The translations under genes and the position numbers were made by a program. From contig OZ007580.1 of assembly GCA_963931925.1 (NCBI GenBank), forward strand, positions 9,301,001 to 9,365,000: DNA of 64,000 nt, given 5' to 3'. Position 1 is the first letter of the stretch. Each line of letters opens with the position of its first letter. The notes under the pieces were generated by a model, which had not been told where the DNA came from, ran no database searches, and saw only the letters and a program-made list of their open reading frames with translations. Positions 1-13,300 of this stretch are shown here, one piece after another. The DNA comes from Onchidella celtica (taxonomy: Eukaryota > Mollusca > Gastropoda > Systellommatophora > Onchidiidae).

Positions 1-3000
1 CCAGTAAACTCTCAATCTCATTGTCCGCCCCGGCCATGGAAAGCTCTGTAAAGCCTCCCCGTGTTAAATGGCCCGGCCATGGGATTGGGTCTCGTAATTT
101 GGTCTCAGAATGTAGGGCTTCCAAACTTGTTTGGAATTTGTTGGGAGCACCAAAGTGTATACGGTCGATGTCGAGGAGAGGATGGGAAACAAGGAGTATG
201 GAAGAAAAAATCGGAAGAAAAGAAGACACTTGGGGGAGCAGACATTGAATGAAGCAAATATTATGGTCAAGATGAGCTTTCGTAGGATATTGATTTTTGA
301 AACTGTTTTGTTCATGTAAGTCTGCCAGTGAAAGATACCAGAAACTCATTGCCATACAAAATCAACGCCTTTTGACTCCAGAAAACAACAGACACATGAC
401 TTTGAGTGTCGAGCATTGGGGACTGTAAGTCTTCCATCTTTGGGATAGGGAATGGCAGCGTGGTCATATTTCCATGGCTCGTGATAGTCGGGCTATGTTT
501 GCGTAGTTCGATTGTAGGCTTAGTTGGAGTAGCCTTTGTCAGTATTGATAGGAGCGACCCCCTGACCGCGTGATATCTTTTGCTGTTTCCTTTCTGTAGT
601 TTTCTCTGGGTCGACTTAATATTTCATGTTAAATGTAGGTCATCTGCTCGCATAAAATAATGATGTTGGCCTTCGTGCAGCGCGTACTGAGGCAGCTAAC
701 ACACGAGGCGACGTGACATTTCACATAATATATTTTTTTTCCACATATCTCTTATATGTACATGTACATGTATTTAGATATTTTGTTTATCTAAAGGAAG
801 ACAGAATAAAATACTTTGTTGAAATCTGAACGTTTTATTCAATAGTCTGTCTTCAGAAAGAAGAAAAAAAGAAACTATTTTAGAAATGCCAAACAAAACA
901 ACGCTGGGAAGTAAGCAAGCTTACTGCTATATCAGTTTAAAGAAACAACAGCATAGTGTGACGTCCTTCAAAGATTCAGTTGACCTGCCATAGCCTGAGC
1001 CTCCAGTATGGGACGACAGTCAATAAGATGCACATCTTGCAGCTGCGGGCTGCATGGTTGCTCCTTGCAGAATCTTCAGTAGCATCTCTGTTAGCTGCAG
1101 CTGTTTCCGAATAGTTTGTATATAACTTGGAGATTATAATCGAACACGTGCATCAGGTCCTGTATTTTGCAGATATATTAATTTTATGGCAAAGGCGGTA
1201 GGGAGAAGAAAAAAAAAGGGGGGGGGTGAGGGAGTGTTAAGCATTGTCTTATCCCTTCTTTTCCCTCCACCGGTTATCCCTCGCGTAATGAGTGGGACAG
1301 GAAATGGTAGATATTTGCGTGGGAAGATGGACCTTTACATGATGATTACATCCTGTCATTAGCTGAAGGTCAAACGTCGACAGATGATTTCCTGAAACCT
1401 ATTTGTCTCTAGTGGGGCCGTAGCAAATATAGACCTCTCTTTTTTCAGTGTCTTCGGGGCAGGTAATATGGTTCATTCTGTCTCCAGATGAAGACGAAGA
1501 GAGAATTAGATGTAGTTCAAGAATTCGGAAGACGTCACGTTTTTTCTTCTTTTAGATAAGCGGGTTCTTGGTAGTTATATTAATCCCCTCCGCTACCCTA
1601 ACCAAACTCTGCGAGTCACTGATGGTTTTAGTTGACTAAAACAGTTCGCGTCATTACGCGAACGTGATTACACCAGCATTAATTATCTTAACAGATATGC
1701 TCGCTCTCTTCCGCTCACAGATGTTTTGTAGACTCAGTCCTTAGGGTCGTTGGAAACAAGAACAATCTTTCTTATAAATCATTCAGTGTAACCGTAACCT
1801 CAAGACAAATTTTAGCGCATGGGAACCAACTACACCCATTGTATTGCGGAGCAATTTTAACGGTAAACTATGGGGAATAGAAATGCATAGAGACATACAT
1901 TTTTCACAGCATGCCTGGGCAAAGAGTTCTGCATTGAAAATGCTCCTGGTCAATCGGCATGACATTGTACCCACGGTGAAGTAGGCTAACCTGCTGCATC
2001 AGGTCTGGAAATAAATCAGCATTGTCATCGTGTCATCATAATAGTGATGCCTGAATTCCACACAGGGTCAGGGAGAGATTACACTGTAACAACAATGACG
2101 GGGAATTGCGTGCCCTTGGGAAAACAAGGAGTTGACATCTCCCCGATCAAAACCAGGGCAAAATTACATGGCATCAGGCGAAAAGCAACCTCAGGAGGTC
2201 AACATTTTTGTCGCAGCTGTTTTTGTATTGAGGGAAAAAGAATGATAAGTTAACGAATTCTGTTGTGTTTAAGAGCACATTCTTATCCCAGAGCTTTCGT
2301 TTAACGAAATAACCGAGCCTTATTTGATAGGTGAAGGTCGTTTATATAACCCCGTCTGGTGGCCATAAATTTATTATCTTCATCCTGAAATGCGCTGGTT
2401 TGAAAAAATAAAGGGTTGGGGGGGGGGGGCAGGGAGGGGGCGACGATTGTAACCTTTGGGTAATGTTTTGATATGAAATTGGGACGGTAAGATTGTGTTT
2501 TTATGTCTATGTTTTTTAACATCTTGTTAAGAGGGAGGGGGGCTTAACATATTTCTCAGTCTTTGGGCAAATTAGTTCCATTTGCTTCTTTCTCTTCGGC
2601 TTTACTCGAAGGAGATATCGATTTTTGAAGCAACAGAATTTCTGTGCTGGACATGAAGGAAGCCAGTATGTTAAATTTGGCTTTGGTTATTATTAGTACA
2701 AGCACAAAAGATGGTGTTTTATACTTTCTTCTTAATGTTTCTAACTTTTGGCAGCATGTTCGCAAAATCAGATAGATTTCATGACTGATAAACAATTGAG
2801 TGAAAAATCGAGAGATATCGTATAGTTGCTAAGACGGTAATTCATTTCAATACATATGTCACATGTACCTTCACAGCTAAGTAGTCCATCCCACATTTCT
2901 AGTGATTTCTCGGCTGTCCACATTGGTGTTTATGTATAATGTAATACTGGAAACGAATATCATTAGCGCCTTCCTACAAGGCGCCAGGAAACTTGTCTTG

Positions 3001-3099
3001 GAGCAGAGCATTGAAAATGGATATAGGGAAACAAAAAATTAAAATTCAACCTTAATTTACTGAACACTTGACCAGTGTGGGATGGCGCGCTTTACTTCT
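1..3099. other. Non-coding stretch, no gene recognised
   Basis: Only short open frames (under 85 codons) occur and none resembles a known family. The stretch holds an alternating ACATGT palindrome at 755-773 and a 12-base poly(G) run at 2418-2429 after an A-rich patch. I see no transposon ends, tRNA-like promoter or splice-flanked exon. It could be intronic or intergenic. Confidence 0.6.
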
Positions 3100-3112
3100 A
3101 CAGCAACCGTTT

Positions 3113-3510
3113 GTGTGTTAACGTCTTTGTTTTCGGATGATCTCTGCCCTTGCCATTTGCACCTCACTTTTTCTTGTTCTTGTTTTTCTGGTAAGGGATA
3201 AGTTTTTTAAATCTTTTCCCGGGCAGCCGGCCTTGTTAGGCTTGATCTTCTCGACTTTCAACTGCCAAGGTATCTTTAACGTGCTCAGCATGCACACTGG
3301 CCACCCCTGGTCTTCGTACTTATCTCACAAGACTAGGTGCTTGATCCTACCTATTATAGGATCAGGGACAGAAAATATGAGAACAATTCTAACAGGAAAT
3401 CCCCCCCCCCCCACCCCCAATTCCGGCATACCTTCATCGACCGGGAATCGAACCCGGTACCTTCGGCATGAGAGGCGAGCATCTTTCTTCTAGACCAACA
3501 TGTCCCCGTA
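3113..3510 (-). mobile_element. tRNA-derived SINE, copy A, with 13-bp target duplication
   Basis: Read on the minus strand, the element starts with a tRNA-like head. It has an A-box-like GTTGGTCTAGAAG and a perfect B box GGTTCGATTCC (plus coordinates 3444-3454), the internal RNA polymerase III promoter. A 3' body unrelated to tRNA follows and contains TGCCAAGG (seen at 3263-3275 on the plus strand). The body ends near GTGAGGTGCAAATGGCAAGG, a segment shared with the copy at 35.5 kb. Both flanks carry the identical 13-mer ACAGCAACCGTTT (3100-3112 and 3511-3523), a target-site duplication made by LINE-machinery retrotransposition. The head is closest to tRNA-Glu or tRNA-Gly by eye. A 118-codon open frame across the element is incidental. 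Three more copies lie at 35.5, 47.0 and 49.4 kb. The family name cannot be fixed without a repeat library. Confidence 0.93.
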
Positions 3511-3523
3511 ACAGCAACCGTTT

Positions 3524-5114
3524 AGGGAATCCGTGATTTATTGTAGTTAAAGTATAGCTCATGTGTAAGCACTGATCACTTGATTTGAACGGGCGTCTGC
3601 GTGGCGACTAGTCACAGCAAGCCCAGGGCAATCAGGGTATACATAATTTAGTGTTGACTGTGTCGGGTCCGGCAGGGACAGCTTGCAATCACTCAGGGAC
3701 GCCACCCAGGCAAAATGCAATTTATTAATTACACAGCAGAGAGACCCGTCCAGGAATGGTCCTCGTCAGAGCCACTGATAGGGCAATTGATTTGGCGGAG
3801 CCTGGGAGACACAGGCCGTTTTACTACCACAGCACTTGTAATGCATGACTAATGCTGATCACGGCTTCTTGATGGGCATGTTAACGGCAGATCCGACTTG
3901 CTTCGTAGGCCCTTTCTCTGGCTGTCTAGGGTATGTGTACTCTGGGCCATGCTAATAGCAATACATGTGCAGTACCCAATCATTGTATATGTCTTGGGGT
4001 GGATAGGGGGCATGTTTTTGTAATATTTTTGTCCTTCAGAGATCTATCGCCGAGGCAGACAGTGTGAACGTTAAAATTTGTGCGAGCGAGTTTTCGTTCC
4101 GCCTCAGTGTCAGCTCTTCTGCCAATTATAAATCAGTCTTCACACCTTCCCACTATCGTCCCTCATCTATTATTATGTCAGATATTATTATTATTATCCT
4201 GTAGTCACACGGTGTGTGTGCGAACCAGTTATTGCGAATACCCGAGGTGAGTAATTAGTAGACTTACTCATGCATGGTATGCGAAGACCACATCCCAACG
4301 ACTGGTAAGCGTGCATGTAAAAATTACGTTGAATTGAGCAATCAAATGACTTTAAATCTTCGTGGGCTTGACTGTACTGTGATACTGTCCTTGCCTCTGC
4401 ATGTTTTAAATTCAGGCTTTACGCAATGCAAAAATCGATGTCTCTATTTCTTGTTCCCAGTTTCCTGGCAATGTTCCCAAGGTTGAATGTTTTGATGGCA
4501 CGCAGCCTACCATTCTCCCTTTTCTCTCTTCCACGCATAAACATCTATTTCACTTTTACTGTTTTACCCCAGGCAGCAGTTAGCTCAGGCTTTGTCTTAA
4601 CTATTCAGTTTCGATTAAGTTCCTTGTCTCCGTCTTTCTCTTCCCCCCTCTCCGCCCCACGTAATCGCAGATCCCTTTTTTTTTTTCTTAATCCCATTTA
4701 CACGGAGCCCTTTCATTTGTTTCAATCGTTGTTTCAAAGCCCCGCCACAACAGGTACTGACTGTGTACCATGGTTTTGCATTATGTGACTAGGGCCCTGC
4801 GTGACTAGCACCCATCCTTGGCGGCTCCCCCAGCCCATTTCACATGTTCCGGACTCCCAATGGCATTAGCAACAGCTTTCTGAACGCAGGCAAGGTATTG
4901 TAACTTTGTAACTCCCATCTCATTCCCACTCATTCAACCATGCAAGTCTGGCTAGGCAAACGGCAGTTCCCTTTGTTCCAGAAATGTCTGCTTTTTACAA
5001 GTTCTGTTGTTTTTTATTTCAAATTTCTTCTCTTCATTGTCGTCATCTTTTTTTCTTCGTGTTGTGTCTCTCCCTCTCTGTTCTGTGTATATTCTGTCTA
5101 TGGTTTTCCTTTTT
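3524..5114. other. Non-coding; possible conserved-type block, then pyrimidine-rich DNA
   Basis: No gene is recognised. Positions 3690-3900 read like regulatory DNA: low in simple repeats and carrying a homeodomain-type core in TTATTAATTACACAG. This is only an impression from composition. From about 4490 the plus strand becomes strongly pyrimidine-rich (CTCTTCC, TTTCTC), which creates meaningless Ser/Leu/Phe-rich open frames. Confidence 0.5.
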
Positions 5115-5163
5115 CCTAGCACAGGGTGACTGTTGTCCAGTCGACGTGCTTTCTCCACACTCT
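5115..5163 (+). repeat. Dispersed repeat family R, 3' fragment
   Basis: The stretch CTAGCACAGGGTGACTG followed by AGTCGACGTGCTTTCTCC matches the 3' part of longer family members at 15.04, 25.5 and 26.35 kb, where GTCGACGTRCTTTCT is followed by CAAACTCAAACTC. Only the 3' end survives, and it runs into a CTCA-rich simple repeat. The element class is unknown; no terminal inverted repeat or tRNA promoter is visible. Confidence 0.5.
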
Positions 5164-5386
5164 TCTCTCTCTCTCACTCACTCACTCAGTCTCTCTCTCT
5201 TCCCACTGGCTCTTCTTCTGTGTTACCCCCCCCCCCCAAATCTCTTTCCCGGTCCTTCTTTTATGTGGAGGCCTCACCTTGTGGCTTGTCCACCCAGGAG
5301 ATCTAATGTTAGGTCTTTAACTTCACTTTTATCTGATCTTACCCATAGGCATCTGAGGGTTTGAAAGCTAGCCCAAAGAGAGAGAA

Positions 5387-5460
5387 TGAAAAAGCAGTGA
5401 GAGGCGCAAAGTGGCCGTTATCGTGCCGACGCTCTGTTAAACCCAAACTCAAGCTTAAAC
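5387..5460 (+). repeat. Dispersed repeat family R2 (GGCCGTTATCGTGCC), copy 1
   Basis: GCGCAAAGTGGCCGTTATCG, followed by TGCCGACGCTCTGTTAAACC and an ACTCAA-type stretch, recurs at 46.6 kb (plus) and, inverted, at 23.3 kb. The distal part (CGACG, CTTT or CTGT, then CAAACTCAA) also resembles the 3' end of family R, so the two may be subfamilies of one element. No coding potential is seen. Confidence 0.6.
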
Positions 5461-6840
5461 CCACCCAGGAGAACGGAACAGTACACGTTTTCATTTTAAC
5501 GCTATGTGCCGTTTTTTACTTTCTCTTCCGGCATCCCCCCCCCTCCCCCCCGATTCGTCTTGTAGAGTTAAGCCTCCTTTTGTTCATAACAGAGCTCCCC
5601 AAAACTCATCAACGAAACAGAAATTTTTTTTTTCTCTTTAACGCCCTGTAGCGCCTTTACTTTCCCCGTCTACGTTCAAAGCGAAATGCCACGAGTACCC
5701 TCAAAGACATTCTGGCAAGAGTTTTTAGCGGTTGGTTCCTGCTCAGGCTCCTCTCTCTTACCATGTCGCTGACCTTCAGGTTCATTTGAGTGGCGAGGGA
5801 GAAAGGAAAGACCGGGGGGATGCGGGAAGGCTGAGGGGGGGGGGGGCAACGTCTTTGATCTTTTCCACACCTTGCAAAAAGTACCCAGAAAGATGGGAAA
5901 ACTTGGTTTTCTCTTCCAGTATACTTCCTGTGGGTCTTAAGTGTTCCGAACAGGACATGTCGGTTAGGTGAATGACTCTTCGGACAGCAAAGTCAGGCTT
6001 GACATTAAAGCTGTATGCATAAATCATATCCATGCACTGTTCTGTAATTAACATGTAAATGCCGTTATGAATAAGCTTCCCTGTATTATAAAGCCAACTT
6101 TGACGCCCTCATCGTGAAGTAAATACCCCCGATGGCGCAGTACAGTTTAAGAAATTTATCACTGCGTGAACAACTTCCTGCTGTTATAATGATGTTATTG
6201 CTGTATTCATAGAAAGGTCGTACTTAAAAATACAGTGATAAACAGGCTTGTTGTGAATGTGCTAAACATTCCATGTTTTCTCTTATACCATAGAAGTTTA
6301 CTTATTTATTTATTTATTTTGTGATGGCTTGAAATTCGTGGTTAATGTTCAACTACTGTTACAGTAGTGTCAAACAGCAATTCCTGATGGACTGCGGTAC
6401 TATTCTGGCCAGCCACTATGCTCTGATGACGGAAGAACTTATCATCTGTTATCGGAAACATCTGGTTTGTGTTCCTTATGGAGACGCTAAAGGTGTCAAC
6501 TAGGCCATTTAGCAGAAAACAAGAACGTCACATGTTCATGCCTTAGTCAAATATAGACAAGAAAATGCGGAGAAAGATCTTATGTTCTCATAATCCGTAC
6601 CTGATGCCCCTGTTAAACCGCTAATGAGAACTGCTGCTATAATGAGGCAGGCGAAGAGATGAATTCTATAATTACACATCTCCGTACATGCTCCATAATT
6701 AAAGTTTGCCATTCGGTGTCATCATTTGTCAGCGCTGCTACTCATCACTTTCCTGCCGCCTTTTAATAAGATCCTTCGCCAGGCGCTTCGTTAACCTGAA
6801 CCAGTTTCTGTTGGCAACTTTTTGATGTCTCAGTCTAAGC
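5461..6840. other. Non-coding stretch with C and G homopolymers
   Basis: No gene is recognised. The stretch holds interrupted poly(C) around 5536-5550, a poly(G) run near 5836-5846 and a short (TTTA)n tract near 6300-6320. Positions 6590-6770 are free of simple repeats and carry several TAAT/ATTA cores, so they could be regulatory, but nothing in the sequence proves it. Confidence 0.5.
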
Positions 6841-6847
6841 GTCCGCT

Positions 6848-7053
6848 GCTCTCTCTCTCTCTTTCCTCCCCCACCCCTCTCTCTCTCTCTCTCTCTCCGC
6901 TTTTCCTCCCTCTCTCTCTCTCTCTCTCTTTCTCTTTCTCTCTCTCTTCTGTAGGTCTCATGCTGTCTCTCTCTCGCTCTCTCATGTTTGTCTGTCTCCC
7001 TGTCTGTCTGTTTGTCTCCCCCCCCCCCCTTCTGTCTCTCTCTCGTCAATGGC
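6848..7053. repeat. CT-rich microsatellite block
   Basis: A long (CT)n tract with CCTC and CTGT interruptions, followed by a poly(C) run near 7018-7030. It generates Ser/Leu-rich frames on the plus strand and Arg/Glu-rich frames on the minus strand, which are artefacts of the repeat. Confidence 0.97.
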
Positions 7054-7256
7054 ATTAAAAAAAAAAGACTACTGTATGTCTTTTTGTATTCTTTTAGGTT
7101 TTGAATTAATGAGGAACTATTACTTTGAAACACCAAGGGCTCTTGAATTCATAGTATAGTAAGCTGAATATCAGCACTCAGTATTTTGTGAAGGGATCAA
7201 ACACCTGTTGGAGTTCACAAATGTTGCTTTGTTTATTATATACGTGAAGAAAGAGA

Positions 7257-7322
7257 ACGAGACACACACAGAAGAGAGGGAGAGAGAGACAGACAGACAC
7301 AGAGAGAGAGAGAGAGAGAGCT
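7257..7322. repeat. GA-rich microsatellite
   Basis: Purine-rich repeat with (CA)n, (GACA)n and (GA)n sub-tracts. G-rich runs near 7335-7350 follow, then a T tract passing directly into a G tract at about 7381-7399. Confidence 0.95.
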
Positions 7323-7399
7323 GGGAAAGGGAAGGGGGAGGGGGGGGGGGCTGTTCTCGTTTGGATATCTTTCATTTCCTTTTTTTTTTGGGGGGGGGG

Positions 7400-10300
7400 T
7401 TTGTCATCGTGAGATGTTGAGTACCACACATACAGAAATTTTCTATTAGCAGCAATTTAGCAATCATCCGAAAGTCAAAAAAAAAAAAAAAACGGTATCG
7501 AAAAGAAATGTATGGAACAAAGTTCATGTATAAAAAAGGCCATTCTGTCAGTTACGTCGTTTTTCTTGTCGGCGGCGGCATTTTTCTCGATAGTGGTGCT
7601 CGAAACTTGCTGGTGCAATAACTGCTTTGTTGTTGTTATTGTTGTTGTTTGCTGTTGTTGTATTGATGCTGTTGGTTTATGTCATGACTCGAAGAGTTAT
7701 CCAGTGTTTTTTCCTTAATTAACGTATTCAGGAATTACATCTCACGGGAAGTGCATAATTGAACGTGTGAGCCGTGCGAATGCATAGGGCACTCGGGCCA
7801 GACCAGTGAGTCGGCACGGTGGGCCAGTTGAGACAGGCCAACAATGTTGAGGGAGCCGATTTCCCCAGATGATAGAGGCAAATGGGGGAGAAGGGGCGTT
7901 TGGTAAAGAACACTGACATTCACATCGCAGAGAGTCAGTGGGGATCTTTTTGGCACGAAATGTTAATATTTCAAAGAAGATTCATATTATAAGGTTACAA
8001 CTGAAAATACTTTGTGAACAGTTTGATATATGAGCCAGCATTTGCCATCTGGCGCGGGGCTATTACTAGTTTTGCGCGGGCCTGTTCGCACTTGGAGAGG
8101 AGGTATTCTGCATGGATGTGTATACATGCTGTCAGTGTGTGTTTGCATGTGTGAGGGTAATGATGAGGAAAGCAGATGGGCGAGAAGAGGGAGGATGTCC
8201 GACATCTTTGTATACGCAAAGAAAATGTAGATATAATCGACTTTCGTACGTGAAAGACATTTTTTTTTTTTTTTTATCTTTGATGAGCACTCAAGTTGTC
8301 GATCACCAGGGAATATAGGAACAAAGACGGTGTAGATATGCCAGGAACTGCATAATGAATGCATACTTGGCTCGTCGTGCACCAAAAACCTGCACTTTTT
8401 TTTTTATCTTGAAGTGGGGTTTTTTGGGGGGAGTGTGTGTGTAATTTTGGCATAATATTCATAGCTGTGCTCAGAATCCTCCAAAATTACCTTAAGACAT
8501 GATAATTGCTGCCTGTGGAGTGGCGTCATTAAAGGGCAGTCGGCAAGATCTTCGTAGGCTGTCTAGACGTATCTGCCGAGGTAACTCGAGTGCTACTGAT
8601 TGTTCAGAGTTCTTGCCCTTTGTGTTGTCGGTGCTGAGGTCGAGCCGTTTTGTCGGGGGGTCTTTGGTATTTGTGTCGACAAAAACGTTGGTTGTTCCAC
8701 CCAGAAAGCAAGTTTCAAAGCCCAGAAAACATCCTAAATTTTGGGGAAATCATTTTATTTGCGCACCCGTTTTTAGAAGGTGTTGGTTCGAGGAGGAATA
8801 AGCCATTTTTAACCATTCTGTCATGCATGGCACTGAGACGCGCGCTTTGCACTACGAGGTAAGCCAGAACATGAGCCTTGAGGATGTTTTAGAGCGGTTG
8901 TGAAAGCAGGAACATTACGGCTAGATCAGTCAGGATGACGACGAGGGGAAAAAAAAATGCTATATCAGCAAATGGAGTTTTATGCTCTTGTGAAAGTAAA
9001 TACCCATGCTTTCCTGTGTTGATTACATTATCGGATTTTCATAGTGAACGATCAAAGAGATTAATTTGAATTTCATAGCAATCACTAGGCTCATAAAACT
9101 GCCATTTGGCACCACATTTTTTGCAGTTATTATCTGTACTCATTCATGTTCCTCTAAAAAAAAGTTAGGATTATGGCCCTGAAATGAGGCATTGAACTTG
9201 ATTAAATTTTTGTATGGAAATTGCATAGTAGATTCTTTCCATTCATTACATTATTACATTTTGTTGTTGTTCTTAAGACGAACGGCCGTGAAAGTATGAG
9301 TTGCCAGCATTTTGCGAAATGTGCTCGCGATAATGTGAAAGTGAAACTAGCAAAGCAACAAATGTCTACACTCAATCAAATTAGGCTCGTGTGAAGTGCG
9401 TTCGTTTAGTTGTTCTCTTCACCTCCTGTGCCGCAGATTATTTAAAAGCTGTGTATGAAACGCCGAATCTCAAGCAGAGTGGTACATCTATCAAGCTATC
9501 TAATCTAATAATTATATAATTCACAAATTCCCCACCTTTGAAAGCAAAAAGATTTTTTAGTAGGCCACCATTCTACAGTAATCAAATTTTGCATGTAGGG
9601 TTTCAAATACCGCGGAGAGTGCACCGAAGTTTGGATTTTTTAAAAATTGTTTTAATTTGTTTTTCAATTTTTTTTTTTTAAAGTTTGCTTTGTGTGCTTT
9701 GTTTGCTCGACCCCGATCCCTTTTTTTCACGAACGCATGACCCATGATGTGAGCACTTCCTGTCGTATGTAGGTCACTGCTTTGGGCTGATTTTCACTGT
9801 GCTAGCGGCTGAAATTAGAACACAGGAATACCGTGTAGAAAGTGACGGACGGGGCAGTGGTTGGGGGGGGGGGGGGACGCGGCTTTCAGGCTTGTTAACA
9901 AAATATAAAGTCGATCCGTGTGTAGATTTGGAGTCTATCAGGAAAGGTTACAAAAACTATTTCTCGCAACTTTTAGTCTGAGCCTTGCACTGTCAGCTTG
10001 CACAGGAACGTTTTTACTTTGGCTTTGGTTTTTATGTGTTGAGTTTGATAAGATATTGTGAGACTTTCTTCGGTAGTTCTAACCTTGAATCCGCTCTTAT
10101 TTTACCCTTAAAAGAAATATGTTAACCGAAGGTTCTTCAGTGAATTGGTTAGTTGCAAATACGTTAGGTCCTGCTCTGGACTCTGAAAGCGAAACTGCGA
10201 GATCGAGACTTCATTCCTACAGATCACACTAGAAAGGCACCAAACTTTTTATCAGAAAATGAAAATTGAAATAACATGCTGGAAAGTATGAAGTGTCTGG

Positions 10301-13300
10301 TTGAAAACCTGATTAAAAGACACACCTTGCAGCACAATTTGTTACAATATTGCCACCCTCGATTCTATCCATTGTTAATTTGTTAAATCGTGACTGTGCA
10401 CCACAGATTAACCGTTTTGCAGTTTACTTACAGTATTTTGTTAGAGGACATCGCACTGTGGACAAATCTGGTTCAGCATTAGAACGCGACGCTGAGAGGG
10501 GTCCAAGATCTTTAGCTTCTCGACTTCAGACCTGCATGCGCCATACACCGTTTCTGTACTATGCCGATAATTTATAATCCCGTAAATCCTACTTAGGAAA
10601 GTCGTATCAGACAATGGGTTAGTGCATGGCGGACTAGTCAGTACAGTAGCGCTTTGGCCCTGTACCCCGACAGCATTACTCTAGTGTGCGTTACAATAGC
10701 CAAATGGTTCTCTTCAATGGTCAGAGGGTGAGCCCGGGTGACAAGTCGTAAATATGGATGGTCATTCAGGCTGAGTCATGCCGTCCTTCTAAGCTAATAA
10801 ATCATGACTAGTTCAATATTCCACATACACCACTGTAACAAACATGGCGCTAATTCAAAAACAGTTATCCCGAGACCATAACAAAGCAACCTTCAGTGGT
10901 ATTTAAAAGCAGCTTAATGACTGGGCACCACATGGATTCTTTTCTTCCGTGTATAATTGTACAACATGCCCAGATTTTGCAGTATCACTGTCTTATGCTC
11001 ACTTCTCTGACAAACAGCCATAGTTTTCTCTATTTATTTTGCTTTCTAGAAAAAGTAATGTGTATTGGTGTATTTTATTACATCATTCTGTCTTTACTGC
11101 TTTGTAGAAGAACGTTGTAATTTGACTGTTGATCGCATTATCCGTTTTTTGTTTTTTTTTATTTTTAGAACTCATACTAGATTGATCACTAGTAAAGACA
11201 GGCGTTCTTTTAAATCTCTTATGGGAGTTTTATGAATAGCATCATTTTCACAGGTATCATTAATTTTAGGTATCATTAGATTTCAGGGATAGATCTATGG
11301 CCATGCAGAATTCGCTGTCCAGTTTGATTTGGTTTGGCCGCTGTTTTTGTTGTTTTTTCTTTTTTGTAATATTCTCTTGTGTTTAATATGTCAGTGCACT
11401 TGGACTTGGCCGAAAGAGCCTATTTTAGTCCTGCAGCATGCACATGCCATGCTGTGTAAAAAAAAATGTGTGGTCCCCAGACTTCTGTTGGTCCCCAAAC
11501 TTCTAGTCTTCTTGGTGTTGCCAAAGAGTGTTACTTCTACATTCGTTGGTGTTGCTTGTTGGAGATCAGCGTTGAAAATGGGGTAATTTTTTCCAATGAA
11601 AGGAGGGAGGGAGGTGGAGTATTGGTTTTCTTCCCTGAGGATTTATATTGCCTGCTCGCAGGAACGCTTCCCCCGTTGTCTTGCCGACAAGGGAGATTGA
11701 ACCTATAGTAAAGATGTCGGAGTGTCCAGGGTGACAAACGGCCGTGATTGTAATGGCTTCTCATTCATTCTGGCGATGCTTCCGCTTGACTGCGCAATTT
11801 TTGCCATCCGCCGAACATTCTGGATTGTACTACTACACCCGCAGTGTTCGCGATAGCTCGTGCCTCTAGGCTTCCTTTAACCCTCAAGTTTCCAGAATTG
11901 TGTTGCTGGATACATGACTTCTGAGATTTTGAAAAGTCAAATAAATACAAAAACATAAATGTCAGCCACGAAAAAGAAGTTAATTATTGGCAAATTAAAG
12001 TTTAAAAAAAACAAACATTGGGCAGCAGGTGACATGTTTCAGATAGAGAGGGTAAGCAAACTGCATAACGATACTAGTAGTGGACGAATGAGAATTTTCT
12101 TCACCTCAGCTCAGTCCCAGCCGTTGCGAATTGATATGGTGCTCTTATTTACAACCAGGCAGAAAGTCGGGTCATCGCGATAAATCTGAGGCGTTCATTA
12201 CCCAGGTTACATGAGGCCTTGGATTATCAGGCCTACGCATTCAGCCGAGTTGTAAATCTTATTGCATGATATCACCGTAAGCCTGAAGTTACCGAGGAGT
12301 ATCCAGTTTCGCGATCTGTTGGATTGATTGGAGATTTTTTTGCTTTCATGGGATTGACAAGTGCGCGGACATAGTTGTGACAAAAGTTCACCAGTCAGTC
12401 GGCTAGGCTTGATACTCAGGTGCTGTAGGTACCGGTCGACAGTAAGGCATTATTTGAAGCAAGCAAGGTTATCACCAAATGCTGAGTATGAATAAACGAT
12501 GTGTTAGATAATTATGCAAATGAGTATTGCCGCCTGTCATAGTTAAGTCCTTTAATCCTAGGATTAGAGAAAAAAAATAATGTCTGAAATGCATCTTTGG
12601 TTGTCTTTTCAGTGTCAGATCGCGCTTTTATCACCTAAGTGCACGTATATTATGTAAAGAGTGTAGTCCTGCTAGGAATTGTTCATTCTTAAAAGTCATA
12701 TTTCAGCACTTCGGGCTGTGGTGGGTTAAGCACTTAAAAGGTTTAAACAACCCGGGGTCTGTTCGTCAGCGCCGCAGAAGTTTCGATAAAAGCACCACGC
12801 ACATTACCAAGAAGAATTTACTCTTACTGCGACCATGTTAAAGGATTATTTTTAATTCTTGGTTCTTTTTTTTTTCCCTAATGAAAACCATGCTGTTGTT
12901 GTTAAATCATTGGCTTATGGTAGGATTATTTTAGTCATGTGCTGATTTCTTTAAATTTTATCACATTAAACCGATAAGTGGATATCTCTTGTGCCATTAC
13001 ACTACTAGTAGGTCAGCGTGGAAATGCGTGTTTCGTTTTATTCACTCACCGATTCACGTCCATAATTATACACGGAGCCAGGCTCAGAGTAGTGGTTTTC
13101 ATGCGAGTAGCCTACACGGCAAACCCAAAATCCAGATTCAAGCTTGTGAACGAATCAGGTTTATAGGTGGCAGTACAGTTGAAAAAACAGCTTGATACAG
13201 TGAGTACCATTGCTCTGCTGAGAACATTGGAGAAACACATGCACAAACGATCAGCGTCACGGTGATGCTTGAAAAATTCAGTGGGTTATGATATCACATC

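Noticed and set aside
6738-7136. Arg/Glu-rich and Ser/Leu-rich frames over CT/GA tracts (also at 32.7-33.1, 48.0-48.5 and 62.8-63.1 kb)
   Set aside because: Dipeptide-periodic frames are direct translations of microsatellites.
7500-7730. Short hydrophobic frame (68 codons, Val/Cys-rich) as a membrane peptide
   Set aside because: Its hydrophobic run is the translation of a GTT/GTTATT repeat.
10545-10577. YYADN at the end of a frame as a reverse-transcriptase YADD motif
   Set aside because: The second Asp is Asn, a stop follows two codons later and no surrounding RT motifs are present.
11660-11735. tRNA- or SINE-like head (minus strand GGTTCAATCTCCC)
   Set aside because: B-box-like only; no A box, no fold and no matching body elsewhere in the window.
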